Shown one piece after another: positions 37,382 to 47,465 of a stretch of DNA of 64,000 nucleotides (positions within the stretch are counted from its first letter, which is position 1; each line of letters starts with the position of its first letter). The position numbers and the translations under genes are program-made. The notes beneath the pieces are model-generated. The model searched no databases and was not told where the DNA came from. It saw only the letters and a list, made by a program, of their open reading frames with translations. Origin of the DNA: UBA7985 sp038141425 (GTDB taxonomy: Bacteria; Pseudomonadota; Alphaproteobacteria; UBA7985); NCBI GenBank assembly GCA_038141425.1, contig JAYQIC010000003.1, positions 62,001 to 126,000 of the forward strand, written 5' to 3'.

Positions 37382-38757
37382 TCAACGCTCCTCTTCGTCT
37401 CGACCTGCGTGTGCTTCCGCAGGGGTGTTGTCAGCCTTCTCGGCGAAACTCGTATGCAGAAGGGGTGAACCGAGGTCGACCCACTGCCGCATGGTGCGCA
37501 TTTCAAACAGCGCTTCGACGGCAATATGCCCTGCTCCGATCAGAGAGGCCGAGCTCCCCATTTGCGATCGGGTGATGCGCAGATCGCGCGTCGCCAATGG
37601 GTGCGCTGCGCGGTACAGGCTCTCGCGCACCGATGCCAGCAGGATGTCGTTGGACTGCGCCAGATCGCCGGACAGGACCACCAGCTCCGGGTTCAGCATA
37701 TTGGCCAGCGTCGCAACCGTAGCGCCGATGCGATGTCCGCTCTTGCTGATGATATCGATGCTGGGAGTGTCGCCCATCTGCGCCGACTGACAGACATCGT
37801 TGACCGTGATGAGACCCGTGCGGTCGAGAATTTCGCTCAGCCGGGGGCTGGAGCCGGCTTCGGCTGCCTTTTGCCCTTCTCGCAGAACCATATCGGTGCC
37901 CGCCAGGCCGTCGAGCGTACCCACCGGCTCGCCGGCCACGGGCAGTTGGCCGATAAGGCCCACGGCACCAATTGCCCCTCGGTAAAGCTGGCCGTTTGAG
38001 ACCAGCCCTGCACCAATCTGCCGTCCGAGCTTGACGAACAGCATATTGCTGACGTCGCCTTCTATCCCCGGGTGTACTCTCCCATGGTCATTGTCTCGAC
38101 GCTGGAGCGCAGCCAAACCGGCACCCGATGGGCCTGAAACAGTCTTTGCAGCACATCTGCATTGACCAGTGTCGGTTCAACGATCTGGTTCTGCCCTTCG
38201 AAAGGCGAGGATGACAGGCCGATCACCGGGCCGGGCAGGGCGATAGAGATGCCCCAGATTTCCTGTCCCTCCGGCTGGCGGCTCATGGTCCAGTCGATCA
38301 GGCGCAGGATCCGATCAACAATCTCATCCGGCCGCTCAGCCAGATCAGCCGTCTCATGGTGCTCGGTGACCAGATTACCGTCGAGATCAACCAGCCCTGC
38401 ACCGATGGAGTTCGAGCCGAGGGTCGCAACGAAGATTCGTGCCCTGTCAGCGCAGAACTGCACCAGCCGCGGCGTCCGCCCGCGCGTCGACTCACCGGCT
38501 GCGTTTTCATGAACAAGACCAAGGTCGGTCAAGGTCGCCAGCCGGTCAGCAACGATCGCCCGGCCATATTCGCTGGACTCTTCGATGGCGAGCCGCGTGT
38601 TCGCACGGCCGAGCCGGATCAGAGTCAGAATTTCGGCCAGACTGGCGACAACGGCTTCTTTGACCGCGCTCTCTGACGTTTGTTTGTCTGCACCGATTCT
38701 CTCGTGTTTTGCCGCCGAATCCCGTCCCGAAGGTTCGGGCTGAACTGATCTATCCAC
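37382..38757 (-). CDS. ROK-family transcriptional regulator (frameshifted)
   Basis: N-terminal winged helix (ILTLIRLGRANTRLAIEESS, GRAIVADRLATLTDLGLVHE), then a ROK/glucokinase-like domain (FVATLGSNSIGAGLVDLDGN, WGISIALPGPV, VKLGRQIGAGLVSNGQLYRG, MLNPELVVLSGDL). The frame breaks near 38070 between MTMGEYTPG and IEGDVSNML. Repaired length ~455, slightly above the usual 380-410 because of a ~35-residue N-terminal extension from GTG 38757. It faces the sugar operon at 38947 and is translationally close to the cytosolic binding-protein paralogue, so it most likely represses this sugar cluster. Confidence 0.85.
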
Positions 38758-38946
38758 ACAATTTCAGCATTTCAAGCTGATTAATTTGCAGAAAAAATGC
38801 AGAAATTCAGTGTTTCAGCGCAAAAGTGGCTTGATTTAGTGCAAATCTTCGGTCTAAAGGCTCAAAAAAAGGCAGGACGGCCAACCATTCAGGGGAGAGA
38901 GGCTGGATCCGTTCAAACCGCGCCAACGACGAAACGGAGGATCAAG
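38758..38946. promoter_or_regulatory. Divergent promoter/operator region of the sugar cluster
   Basis: 189 AT-rich bases between rok and the isomerase gene. It contains TCAGC-7-GCTGA (about 38764-38780) and a direct repeat TGCAGAAA at 38787-38794 and 38798-38805, 11 bp apart. These are candidate ROK operator half-sites. Ribosome site GGAGG lies near 38935. Confidence 0.4.
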
Positions 38947-39754
38947 ATGAGCTGGAAATTTGCGTATCAGGCGCGAATTGCTGGGGTGACCTGGGGGTAA
39001 CGCAGGGCGTGACGTCGATCACGAAGCTCTATTACCGGACCTTTGGAGACATGGACCGTGCCTTTGCAGAGATTGCGGCTGCCGGTTACGAAGGGGTCGA
39101 GCTCTTCGACGGCAACTTTCTCGAATATTCGGCCGCCGAGATGCGGAAGTTGCTGGCCGACAACGGTCTGAGCCTGGTTGCAGCCTACGCAGGCGCCAAT
39201 TTTATCTTCGACGACGTGCTGCCCGAAGAACTGCAGCGCATTGTGCAGTCGGCGGACCGTCTCGCGGAATTAGGGGGCGAGCACCTCGTGGTTGGCGGGG
39301 GCGCCAGCGCTACAACGGCACCGTCGACACCGACTACTACCGCCTTGGTGCGGCGCTCGACCGGGTCAACGACATCGGTAAGAGCCGTGGTCTCCAGGCC
39401 CATTATCACCCGCACCTTTCGACCATTGTCGAAGGGCCGGAAGACGTCAGCCGGATCTTCAAGCTGACTTCAATCAACTTCTGCCCCGATACCGCGCACC
39501 TGGCTGCGGCTGGCGGTTCCCCGAGCGATCTGATCCGGGAGCACGCCAGCAGGATCACCTACGTCCACCTCAAAGGGCTGCAGCGCGAACCTTTTGCCTT
39601 CACGCCCTTGGATAGGGGTGACGTACCGACCGACGAAATTCTCACCGCAATGCGTGAGGTCCAGTTCTCAGGCTGGGTCTGTACCGAGTTGGATGCCTGG
39701 GATGACCCGGCAGAAGGGGCTCGGCTCAGCATGAGTTATTTGCGGAACCATTGA
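38947..39754 (+). CDS. Sugar-phosphate isomerase/epimerase-like TIM-barrel protein (frameshifted)
   Basis: About 268 residues of xylose-isomerase-like TIM barrel: MSWKFAYQARIAGVTWG, FAEIAAAGYEGVELFDGNF, LNFCPDTAHL-type strand (here INFCPDTAHLAAAGG), ITYVHLKGLQ and SGWVCTELDAW. Metal ligands Glu, Asp, His, Glu are plausible at these strands. Frames break near 38998 (GGGGGTAA run, false stop) and near 39300. First gene of the operon divergent from rok. Related to IolE/IolI and sugar epimerases; exact reaction unknown. Confidence 0.78.
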
Positions 39755-39803
39755 GTTCCGATCATCGGGCGCTTCAGCCCAGAACTTTCCTTGGGAGGAA
39801 ATC

Positions 39804-40920
39804 ATGAAATCGACGTCTACACTGGCACTGCTTTGGTGCCGTTTTCTCAACCTTTGCCATCGGCGCAATTGCGCAGGCCGACCCGGCCGCTAAACTCGCC
39901 AGCCTGCAGTCCGCTGTGCTTTCCAAAGGGCCCAATGGTGAAGACCCGGCTGCGGCGGCTGACATCACCCTGTCCGACGCCGAACTGGCCAAGATCAAGG
40001 GCATGAACGCCACTGCGGCGATTGTCATGCACTACGGCGGTAACGACTGGAGCCAGGCACAGATTAACGGCCTTGAGACCCAGTTTGCGGCCATGGGCAT
40101 CGACGTCATCGCGGTTACGGACGCGGCTTCAAGCCTGAGAAGCAGGTATCCGACATTGAAACCGTCTTGGCGCAGAAGCCGGACATCATCGTTTCTATCC
40201 CGACCGATCCAGTTGCAACGGCCGGTGCATTCCGGGCCGCGGCTGAGGCTGGCGTGCAGCTGGTGTTCATGGACAACGTTCCTGCCAACTTTGTCGCCGG
40301 TCAGGACTACGTAGCCTCCGTATCTGCGGATAACTACGGTAACGGCGTTGCGGCCGCACACCTGATGGCTCAGGCCCTCGACGGTGAAGGTGAAATCGGC
40401 ATCGTGTTCCACGCGGCAGATTTCTTTGTCACCCGCCAGCGTTACGACGCCTTTAAGTCGACGATCGAGAGCGATTACCCTGGCATCTCCAATCGTTGCG
40501 GAGCAGGGCATTGGTGGCCCGGATTTCTCCGGTGATGCCGACAAGGCTGCTTCCGCTATGATCGTATCCAACCGCAATATCGACGGCATTTGGGCGGTCT
40601 GGGATGTCCCGGCCGAAGGCGTCATCGCCGCTGCTCGCGCTGCGGGCAAGGATGACCTGGTCATCACCACGATCGACCTCGGTGAAAACGTTGCAATTTC
40701 CATGGCCCGTGGTGGTTACGTCTACGGTCTGGGCGCACAGCGTCCGTACAACCAGGGTGTGACTGAAGCCATGCTGGCCGGTTACGGCCTGCTGGGCAAA
40801 GAAGCGCCGGCGTTCGTGGCTCTGCCAGCCCTGCCGGTGACCAAAGAGAACCTGCTTGATGCCTGGGAAACGGTTTACAGCGTTGAAGCCACCAAGAACA
40901 TCAAGAACAGCATGAACTAG
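39804..40920 (+). CDS. Sugar ABC transporter substrate-binding protein, ribose type (frameshifted)
   Basis: ~371 residues. Strong ribosome site GGGAGGAA before ATG 39804. Signal peptide MKSTSTLALL / GAVFSTFAIGAIAQA, broken by a shift near 39833. Binding fold: AAIVMHYGGNDWSQAQINGL, KPDIIVSIPTDPVATAGAFR, GVQLVFMDNVPANFVAGQDY, GIVFHAADFFVTRQRYDAFK, IWAVWDVPAEGVIAAARAAG, GAQRPYNQGVTEAMLAGYG. Further frame breaks near 40128 and 40490. Periplasmic partner of the RbsA/RbsC-like importer downstream; paralogue of the cytosolic protein at 36284. Confidence 0.85.
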
Positions 40921-40973
40921 GACCCTCTCCCGCTGCAGACAGGCGGGCCGCTCAGGTCCGTCGCTGCTCAATG

Positions 40974-41011
40974 AACGGGGGGTGCCGGTTACCAGCGCCT
41001 CCCCGTTTTTT
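40974..41011 (+). terminator. Terminator/attenuator after sugar-binding protein gene
   Basis: Stem AACGGGG...CCCCGTT followed by TTTT, inside the operon between the binding protein and the dehydrogenase. Probably sets a higher level for the binding protein. Confidence 0.75.
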
Positions 41012-41031
41012 GATTTCGAAAAGATAAGAAG

Positions 41032-42201
41032 ATGAGCAAGACACTGAACGTAGCAATGATCGGGGTGGATTCATGGGCAAGGCGCACGCCATGGCCTATG
41101 CCGCCATGCCCATGTTTTTCTGGCCTGCGCCGGCGCTTCCCTTTGCGGAAGGTTGTGGTCGATGTCACGCAGGAACTGGCAGAGGATGCCCGGGACCGTT
41201 TTGGTTTTGAAGAAGCCTCAACCGACTGGCTGAGAGCGTTGTTCAACGTGACGATATCCACGTCGTCGATATCTGCACGCCAAACAACATGCACGCCGAA
41301 ATGGCGATCGCGGCAGCAAAGGCCGGCAAGCACATCCTGTGCGAAAAACCGCTTTCGAACACCCTTGAAGACGCCGAGCGAATGACCGCTGCGGTCCGGG
41401 AAGCGGGGGTCATCTCCATGGCCGCCTTCAACTATCGCCGAACCCCGGCCATCGCGCTGGCCAAGAAGCTGATCACCGATGGGAAGATTGGCGAGATCCG
41501 GAACTTCCGGGGCACCTACCTGCAGGACTGGTCCGCCGACCCTGATGGGCCGCTGTCGTGGCGCTTCCAGAAGTCAGTTGCCGGTTCAGGAGCGCTGGGC
41601 GATATCGGTACCCACGTGATCGATCTGGCACACCATCTGGTCGGACCGATTGCGTCGACGCTGGCCATAGCCAAGACCTACATTGCCGATCGTCCGATTC
41701 AGGGAAAGCGGCTTCGATGCCCTCGGCGCTTCGAAAAAGATGTCGGACGCACCGCGGGCACCCGTGGACGTGGACGACGAGGTTTCCGCACTGCTGCGGT
41801 TCGAAAATGGCGCCATCGGAAGCCTTGAGGCTTCGCGCAACGCTTACGGCCGCAACAACTTCATCACTCTAGAAATCCACGGCACCAAGGGTTCGATCCA
41901 CTTCAACTACGAGCGCCGTGATGAGCTGCAGGTGATGTTCGCCGACGATCCGGCGGACACCCGGGGGTTCCGGACCATCTACACCGGCCCCGCGCATCCC
42001 TATGGTGAGGGGCTTTGGCCGATCCCTGCGCTTGGCATTGGCTACTCCGAGACGAAAATTGTTGAGTGCTTTGATCTGATCTCAGCCATTGCCGAAAACC
42101 AGCAACCCAGCCCGAACTTCGACGAAGCACTACGGGTCGAGAAGGTGGCTCACGCCATAGCAAGGTCGGCTGAGTCCGACCGGTGGGAGAGCCTTGGGTG
42201 A
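41032..42201 (+). CDS. Gfo/Idh/MocA-family oxidoreductase (heavily frameshifted)
   Basis: NAD(P)-binding start MSKTLNVAMIGVG with FMGKAHAMAYAAMP in another frame, then HAEMAIAAAKAGKHILCEKP (the family EKP motif), AAFNYRRTPAIALAKKLI, GSGALGDIGTHVIDLAHHLV and the C-terminal part MSDAPRAPVDVDDEVSALLR to FDEALRVEKVAHAI. At least four frame breaks (~41070, ~41125, ~41245, ~41705). Repaired length ~385, normal. Oxidises a sugar or inositol-type hydroxyl. Its 3' end overlaps the ATPase gene. Confidence 0.8.
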
Positions 42202-43764
42202 GCTGGCACCGGACCATAGCCAGGCTGTCGAGATGCGGATATCCATGCATTTCGGCAGCCTCGTCGCGCTCGACGATGTCGATTTATCGGTGAGGGCCGG
42301 AGAGGTTCATGCGCTGCTGGTGGTAACGGCGCCGGTAAGTCGACCCTGTTGAAGATCCTCAACGGGGTCTACCGGCAGACGGCAGGTGATGTCACGGTGT
42401 TTGGCGCCACTCTTCACGGCAATAGCCCGAATTGGCGCGCGCGGCCGGGGTCGCCATGAACTTTCAGGAAATGAGCCTGATCCCATCGCTGACGGCGGCG
42501 CAGAATATCTTTCTCAACCACGAATTCCTCCGCCGTGGCCTGATCAACGAGGCGGCGGCGGTGGCGCGGGCGCGCGAGCTGTTCGAGCAACTCAATGTCG
42601 ATGTTGATCCGACGATACTGGTTTCCGACTCAGTCCCGGCCAGCGGCAGCTGACCGAAATCGCCAAATCGATCAGCCACGATGCTCGTGTCTGGATCCTC
42701 GATGAGCCGTCCACGGCCCTTTCTGTGACCGATGTTGATCGCCTGTTCGATAGTATTCGTGCACACACGGCGCAGGGCAATGCCGTGATCTATGTCAGCC
42801 ATCGTATGGACGAGATCTCCGAGATATCCGACCGACTGACCATCCTGCGCGACGGAAGAAAAGTGACCACTGCGGAAACCCGATCGACCTCGGTCAGCCA
42901 GATGATCGAGCACATCGTCGGTAAGAAAGCGCGGGATTTCAGCAACCTTACGCTGAGCCGGAAAGCCCTCGGCGCGCCGGTTCTGGAGCTGGATGCACTG
43001 CAGGACGCCCACAAACTGCGGCCCGTTTCCCTGAGCATTCGTGAAGGCGAAGTGGTGGGGCTGGCTGGCCTGCTCGGGTCGGGCCGCTCGTCGCTGATCA
43101 AACTCATTGCCGGGGTCGATGCGAAGGCCAGCGGGCAAATCCGGGTGGCTGATCAGCCAGCAGACTTTCGAGGACCCGCGGGATGCCATGGCGCAGGGGA
43201 TCGCTCATGTTCCGGAATCGCGGGCCACGCAGGGGATCATCGGCGCCCACGCAACCAGCGACAACCTCACCCTCAGTATTCTCGATCGCATCTCCGTGCG
43301 CGGGCTGATCAGCAAGAGGCGGGTCAGGACGTTGTCGCAAAAGCAGATCGACGAGTTTGACATCAAGGTCGAGAGCCACAGAACGCCCGTGTTGAATCTC
43401 TCCGGGGGCAACCAGCAAAAGGTGGTGCTGGGCAAGAACTTCGGCATCGACCCGAAAATCCTGTTGCTCGACGAGCCCACCGCCGGGATCGATATCGGTG
43501 CGAAGACCGAAATCATCGATGCGATCCACAGCAAAGCGGTTGAGGGCATGGCGGTCATCGTTGCTTCATCGGAACTCTCAGAGCTGGCCGTGGCCTGCGA
43601 CCGCTTCCTGATCCTCGCTGACGGCGTGATCTGCGAAGATGTCAGCCGCGACGACATCGTCGCTGAAAACCCGGAGGGCGCCGACATGGTGCCCCTTCAT
43701 CCAGCGCGTGCTTGAAGAAAAGATCCAGGCCGCGAACAGAACCTCAAGACCGAAGGCTTGGTGA
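42194..43764 (+). CDS. Sugar ABC transporter ATP-binding protein, RbsA type (heavily frameshifted)
   Basis: Two ABC domains as in RbsA. Domain 1: ISMHFGSLVALDDVDLSVRA, Walker A GNGAGKSTLLKILNG (in a shifted frame after loss of one G near 42320), MNFQEMSLIPSLTAAQNIFL, Walker B VWILDEPSTAL, YVSHRMDEI. Domain 2: GEVVGLAGLLGSGRSSLIKL, HVPESRATQGIIGAHATSDN, signature LSGGNQQKVVLGK, ILLLDEPTAGIDIGAKTEI. At least five breaks (~42320, ~42425, ~42640, ~43155, ~43690). Start given at TTG 42194; ATG 42233 would cut the first strand. Stop TGA 43762-43764. Confidence 0.8.
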
Positions 43765-43770
43765 GAAGCA

Positions 43771-44701
43771 ATGATCGATTTTGACTCAAGAACTGGCGTC
43801 AGAACATCATCTACATCGGCTTCGCATGCATTTTTCTGCTGTTTGCCCTGACCCTGAATGACCGGGGCTTCCTGAACCCCAACAACCTGCTCAACATTTT
43901 CGTCAGACCGCGATGATCGCGATCATGGCCATCGCCATGACCTACGTGTTGTCGGCCGGAGAGATTGACCTGTCGGTGGGGGCTGTTGCCGGTCTGACGA
44001 CGGTGACCGTGGCGCTGACGATATCGGTCGCCGGTCCGCTGACTGGGGTCGCGGTGGGATTGCTGACCGGCATTGCGGTTGGTGTGTGCAATGGCTGGCT
44101 GACCACGCGGATAGGATACCGTCCTTCCTGACGACACTGGCGATGATGGGCATTGCCAAGGGCGGGCTATATGTGGATTTCCGACACCTCCGCCGTGCCG
44201 ATCCTTTCTCGATCCTTCGCCTGGTTCTTCGGTGGCGGTTCGCTGGGCATCAGCCATTGATCCTGTTTTTTGGATCCTCATTTTTGGCGTTTGGGGGCAT
44301 ATCCAGCTCAAGCACACCGGCTTCGGTCGGCGGGTGCTGGACACAGGTGGCGGTGAAACCGCGGCTCGCTACACCGGGATCAACGTCAAAAACGTCAAGT
44401 TCCAGGTTCTGGTTGTCTCCGGCACTGTGACGCTATCGCAGGATGCTCTATGCGGGCCGGTTGCAGTGGGGACGGTTCCAGCTGGGTGAGGGCGATGAGC
44501 TGTCGGTGATCGCAGCGGCTGTGCTTGGCGGGACCAGCCTGTTTGGTGGCAAGGGTACAGTCATCGGCACCATTGTGGTGGTGCCCTGGATGATCGGGAT
44601 GATCAACAATGGCCTGATCCTGATGGGGTTGGAATACAGCCAGCAACTGATCGCGCGCGGTGGGGATCATCATCCTCGCGGTTGCCTTGTCACAGCGGTA
44701 G
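43771..44701 (+). CDS. Sugar ABC transporter permease, RbsC type (heavily frameshifted)
   Basis: Inner-membrane permease. Pieces in all three frames: NIIYIGFACIFLLFALTLND, GFLNPNNLLNI, MIAIMAIAMTYVLSAGEIDL (RbsC signature), SVGAVAGLTTVTVALTISVA, FLTTLAMMGIAKG, the coupling-loop region GGGETAARYTGINVKNVKFQ, DELSVIAAAVLGGTSLFGGK and GIIILAVALSQR at the end. At least five breaks between 43790 and 44670. Total span (310 codons) fits a complete gene, which argues for read errors rather than deletion. Confidence 0.78.
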
Positions 44702-44704
44702 TAA

Positions 44705-44892
44705 ATGACCTCCCCACCTGCCCACGATCACCGATGTTGCGCGTCGCGCGGGTGTGTCGACGGCGTCGGTGAGCCGTGTGCTCAATGCCTCCGATCAGGT
44801 CAGCGACAGGTTGCGCACCTTGGTGCAGAGCGCCATTCGTGACGTTGGCTACGTCCCCAATGCAGCGGCGCGAAGCCTTCGAATGTCAGTTG
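44705..44892 (+). pseudogene. Truncated LacI-family regulator (DNA-binding head only)
   Basis: TITDVARRAGVSTASVSRVL, then LVQSAIRDVGYVPNAAARSL form a complete LacI helix-turn-helix and hinge start (~58 codons), with one frame break near 44728. After RMS the sequence no longer resembles a LacI effector domain and passes through an unrelated segment and a purine-rich tract into the next gene. About 270 codons are missing, so this is a deletion remnant or a junction. Confidence 0.75.
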
Positions 44893-45020
44893 CGGGCAAC
44901 CCCTACGCTGCCCCCCAAGGCACAGAATCCCAAATCCGTAATGGGCGGGATCCCACAGGCCCTGATGGTCTGAACGAGAAGACAACAGAGAAGAAGAAAA
45001 AGAAGAAGAAAGAGACAACG
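44893..45020. other. Junction segment with purine-rich tract
   Basis: 128 bases between the LacI head and the next gene. 44973-45018 is almost pure A/G (GAGAAGAAGAAAAAGAAGAA and similar). Upstream genes are riddled with frame breaks, whereas the downstream gene is intact and more GC-rich. Confidence 0.5.
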
Positions 45021-46067
45021 ATGAAGGGACCAGCGATATTCCTGGCGCAGTTCATGTCCGACCAGGCACCGTTCAACAGCCTGCCATCGATCGTGGGCTG
45101 GGCTGCCGGGCATGGCTACACCGGCGTGCAGCTACCGACCATCGACCCGGCCTACATCGATCTGGCCCGCGCGGCGGAGAGCCGCGACTACTGCGACGAG
45201 CTCAAGGGCATCTGCGCCGAGCAGGGCGTGGAGATCACCGAACTTTCGACCCACCTGCAGGGCCAGCTGGTCGCCGTGCACCCGGCCTATGACGCCCAGT
45301 TCGACGGCTTTGCGCCCGCGGCCGTGCACGGCAATCCCAAGGCGCGCACCGAGTGGGCGATCGACCAGATGAAGCTGGCGGCCAAGGCCTCGGCCAACTT
45401 CGATCTTGGCGCCTGCGTATCCTTCTCCGGCTCGCTGGCCTTCCCCTACCTCTACCCCTGGCCCCAGCGGCCCGAGGGGCTGATGGACGAGGCCTTCGGT
45501 GAGCTCGCCCGGCGCTGGGGTCCGATCTTCGACGCTTACGAGGATGCGGGCGTGGATGTCGCCTTCGAGCTGCACCCGGGCGAGGACCTGTTCGACGGCG
45601 CCAGCTACGAGATGCTGCTCGACCGCGTGGGCGGGCACAGCCGCTGCTGCATCAACTACGACCCCAGCCACTTCCTGCTGCAGCAGATGGACTATCTGGC
45701 CTTCATCGATATCTACCACGAGCGGATCAAGGCCTTCCACGTCAAGGACGCGGAGTTCAACCCGACCGGCAAGCAGGGGGTCTACAGCGGCTATCAGGGC
45801 TGGACCGAGCGCGCGGGCCGGTTCCGCTCGCTGGGCGACGGACAGGTCGACTTCGTCGGCATCTTCTCCAAACTCGCGCAGTACGGCTACGACAGCTGGG
45901 CGGTGCTGGAGTGGGAATGCTGCCTCAAGCACCCGGAGCAGGGGGCGGCCGAGGGCGCACCCTTCATCGCCGATCACATCATCCAGCTGACCGACACGGC
46001 CTTCGACGACTTCGCCGACAGCGGCGCGGATCGAGCGGCGGTGCGGCGGATGCTGGGTCTGGAGTAA
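45021..46067 (+). CDS. Sugar-phosphate isomerase/epimerase-like TIM-barrel protein
   Basis: 348 residues from ATG 45021, intact. The in-frame extension upstream through the LacI remnant is not part of it. TIM-barrel strands: GYTGVQLPTIDPAYIDLARA, ELHPGEDLFDGASYEMLLDR, CCINYDPSHFLLQQMDYLAF, IKAFHVKDAEFNPTGKQG and DSWAVLEWECCLK. Conserved Glu/Asp/His/Glu metal ligands sit in ELHPGED, YDPSH, HVKDAE and LEWE. The QGVYSGYQGWTERAGRFRSL loop is typical of a subfamily paired with Gfo/Idh/MocA dehydrogenases, as here. Reaction unknown; an epimerase or isomerase of a sugar or keto-inositol is likely. Confidence 0.88.
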   Translation: MKGPAIFLAQFMSDQAPFNSLPSIVGWAAGHGYTGVQLPTIDPAYIDLARAAESRDYCDELKGICAEQGVEITELSTHLQGQLVAVHPAYDAQFDGFAPAAVHGNPKARTEWAIDQMKLAAKASANFDLGACVSFSGSLAFPYLYPWPQRPEGLMDEAFGELARRWGPIFDAYEDAGVDVAFELHPGEDLFDGASYEMLLDRVGGHSRCCINYDPSHFLLQQMDYLAFIDIYHERIKAFHVKDAEFNPTGKQGVYSGYQGWTERAGRFRSLGDGQVDFVGIFSKLAQYGYDSWAVLEWECCLKHPEQGAAEGAPFIADHIIQLTDTAFDDFADSGADRAAVRRMLGLE

Positions 46068-46072
46068 GCAAC

Positions 46073-47193
46073 GTGCCTGCACCTCTGAAACTCGGCATGG
46101 TCGGCGGCGGGCAGGGTGCCTTTATCGGCGCCGTGCACCGCATGGCCGCCCGGCTGGATGGCCACTGGGAGGTTGTCGCGGGCGCGCTGGCCTCGACCCC
46201 GGAGCGGGCGCAGGCCTCGGGCGAGGAGCTGGGGCTTGCGGCCGAGCGCATCTACCCCGACTTTGCGACCATGGCGGCGGCTGAGGCCGCGCGCGACGAT
46301 GGCATCGACGCGGTCTCCATCGTCACGCCCAACCACGTGCATTTCCCGGCGGCGAAGGCGTTTCTGGAGGCCGGGATCCCGGTCATCTGCGACAAGCCGC
46401 TGACCTTGAACGGGGAAGACGCCGCTGCACTCGCGGCGCTGGTCGCCCGACCGGCACGCCTTCGTGCTGACCCACAACTACACCGGCTACCCCATGATCC
46501 GGCAGGCGCGGGCCATGGTCGAGGCCGGGGATCTGGCGAGCTGCGGCTGGTCCATGTCGAGTATATCCAGGACTGGCTGAGCGAGGACCTCGAAAGCGAG
46601 GGCGTGAAGCAGGCCGCGTGGCGCACCGATCCCAAGCAGTCGGGCGCTGGCGGGGCCATCGGCGATATCGGCTCGCACGCCTTCAATCTGGTGGCCTTCA
46701 CCACCCAAGCGCGGGTCGAACGACTGTCGGCGCAGCTGCAGTCGTTCGTGCCCGGCCGACGGGTCGACGACAACGCCCACGTGCTGCTGGACTACAGCGG
46801 CGGCGCGCGCGGGGTGTTGCTGGCCAGTCAGGTGGCACCGGGCTACGAGAACGAAATCCGCCTGCGGCTGTCGGGCACCAAGGCGTCGCTGGAATGGCAC
46901 CAGTCCAGCGCCAACCAGCTGCGGTTCTCGCCGCTGGGGCAGGCGCCGCAGACCATCACCCGAGGCGGGGCGGCAGCCCATGACGCCGCCAACGCGGTCT
47001 CGCGCATCCCCGGCGGGCATCCGGAGGGCTATCTGGAGGCCTTTGCCACGATCTACAGCGAAGCCGCCGGCCTGATCCGGGCGCGGCTGCGCCGCTGCTG
47101 CCAACCGTCGCAGACGGGGTCGAGGGGCTGCGGTTCATCGAGGCGTGCATCGCCTCTTCGGCCAAAGACGGCCAGTGGGTCAGCTGGGGCTGA
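46073..47193 (+). CDS. Gfo/Idh/MocA-family oxidoreductase (frameshifted)
   Basis: GTG start five bases after the TIM-barrel stop. KLGMVGGGQGAFIGAVHRMA (NAD binding), AVSIVTPNHVHFPAAKAFLE, VICDKPLTLNGEDAAAL (DKP in place of EKP), GAIGDIGSHAFNLVAFTTQA and a C-terminal substrate domain. Two compensating shifts near 46450 and 46535 scramble ~28 residues (expected LTHNYTGYPMIRQARAMVEA). A third near 47090 hides the true stop TGA 47191-47193 (end EACIASSAKDGQWVSWG). ~372 residues when repaired. Works with the preceding isomerase. Confidence 0.86.
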
Positions 47194-47465
47194 TCTGACG
47201 GCTCACAAGGGGCGACGGCGATGCCAACCGCTCGCATGGGTTGGCTTGGAAACGCACCATGACGGCGGGCGGGGGCAGTCGGTTCATATTGCTGATGTAA
47301 TCCGCGTCCGTGGTCGTTTTTCCGAAACAGTTTCGTTTAAAGTCAGGCCTTTAGCCGCGTTTATGGGGCTGGAAGTTCAGGGCTGACTGTGCTTGAGATG
47401 GGCGCCGTTGTCCGGGCAGAGCGCCCGGGCGGCCCTCGTCCGCTTTTTTCCAAGGATATACCCGC

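Noticed and set aside
44754..45020. LacI head fused in frame to the TIM-barrel isomerase as one protein
   Set aside because: The linker is a purine tract giving a Lys run, the isomerase has its own proper start at 45021, and such a fusion would lack a LacI effector domain; more likely an accidental open frame.
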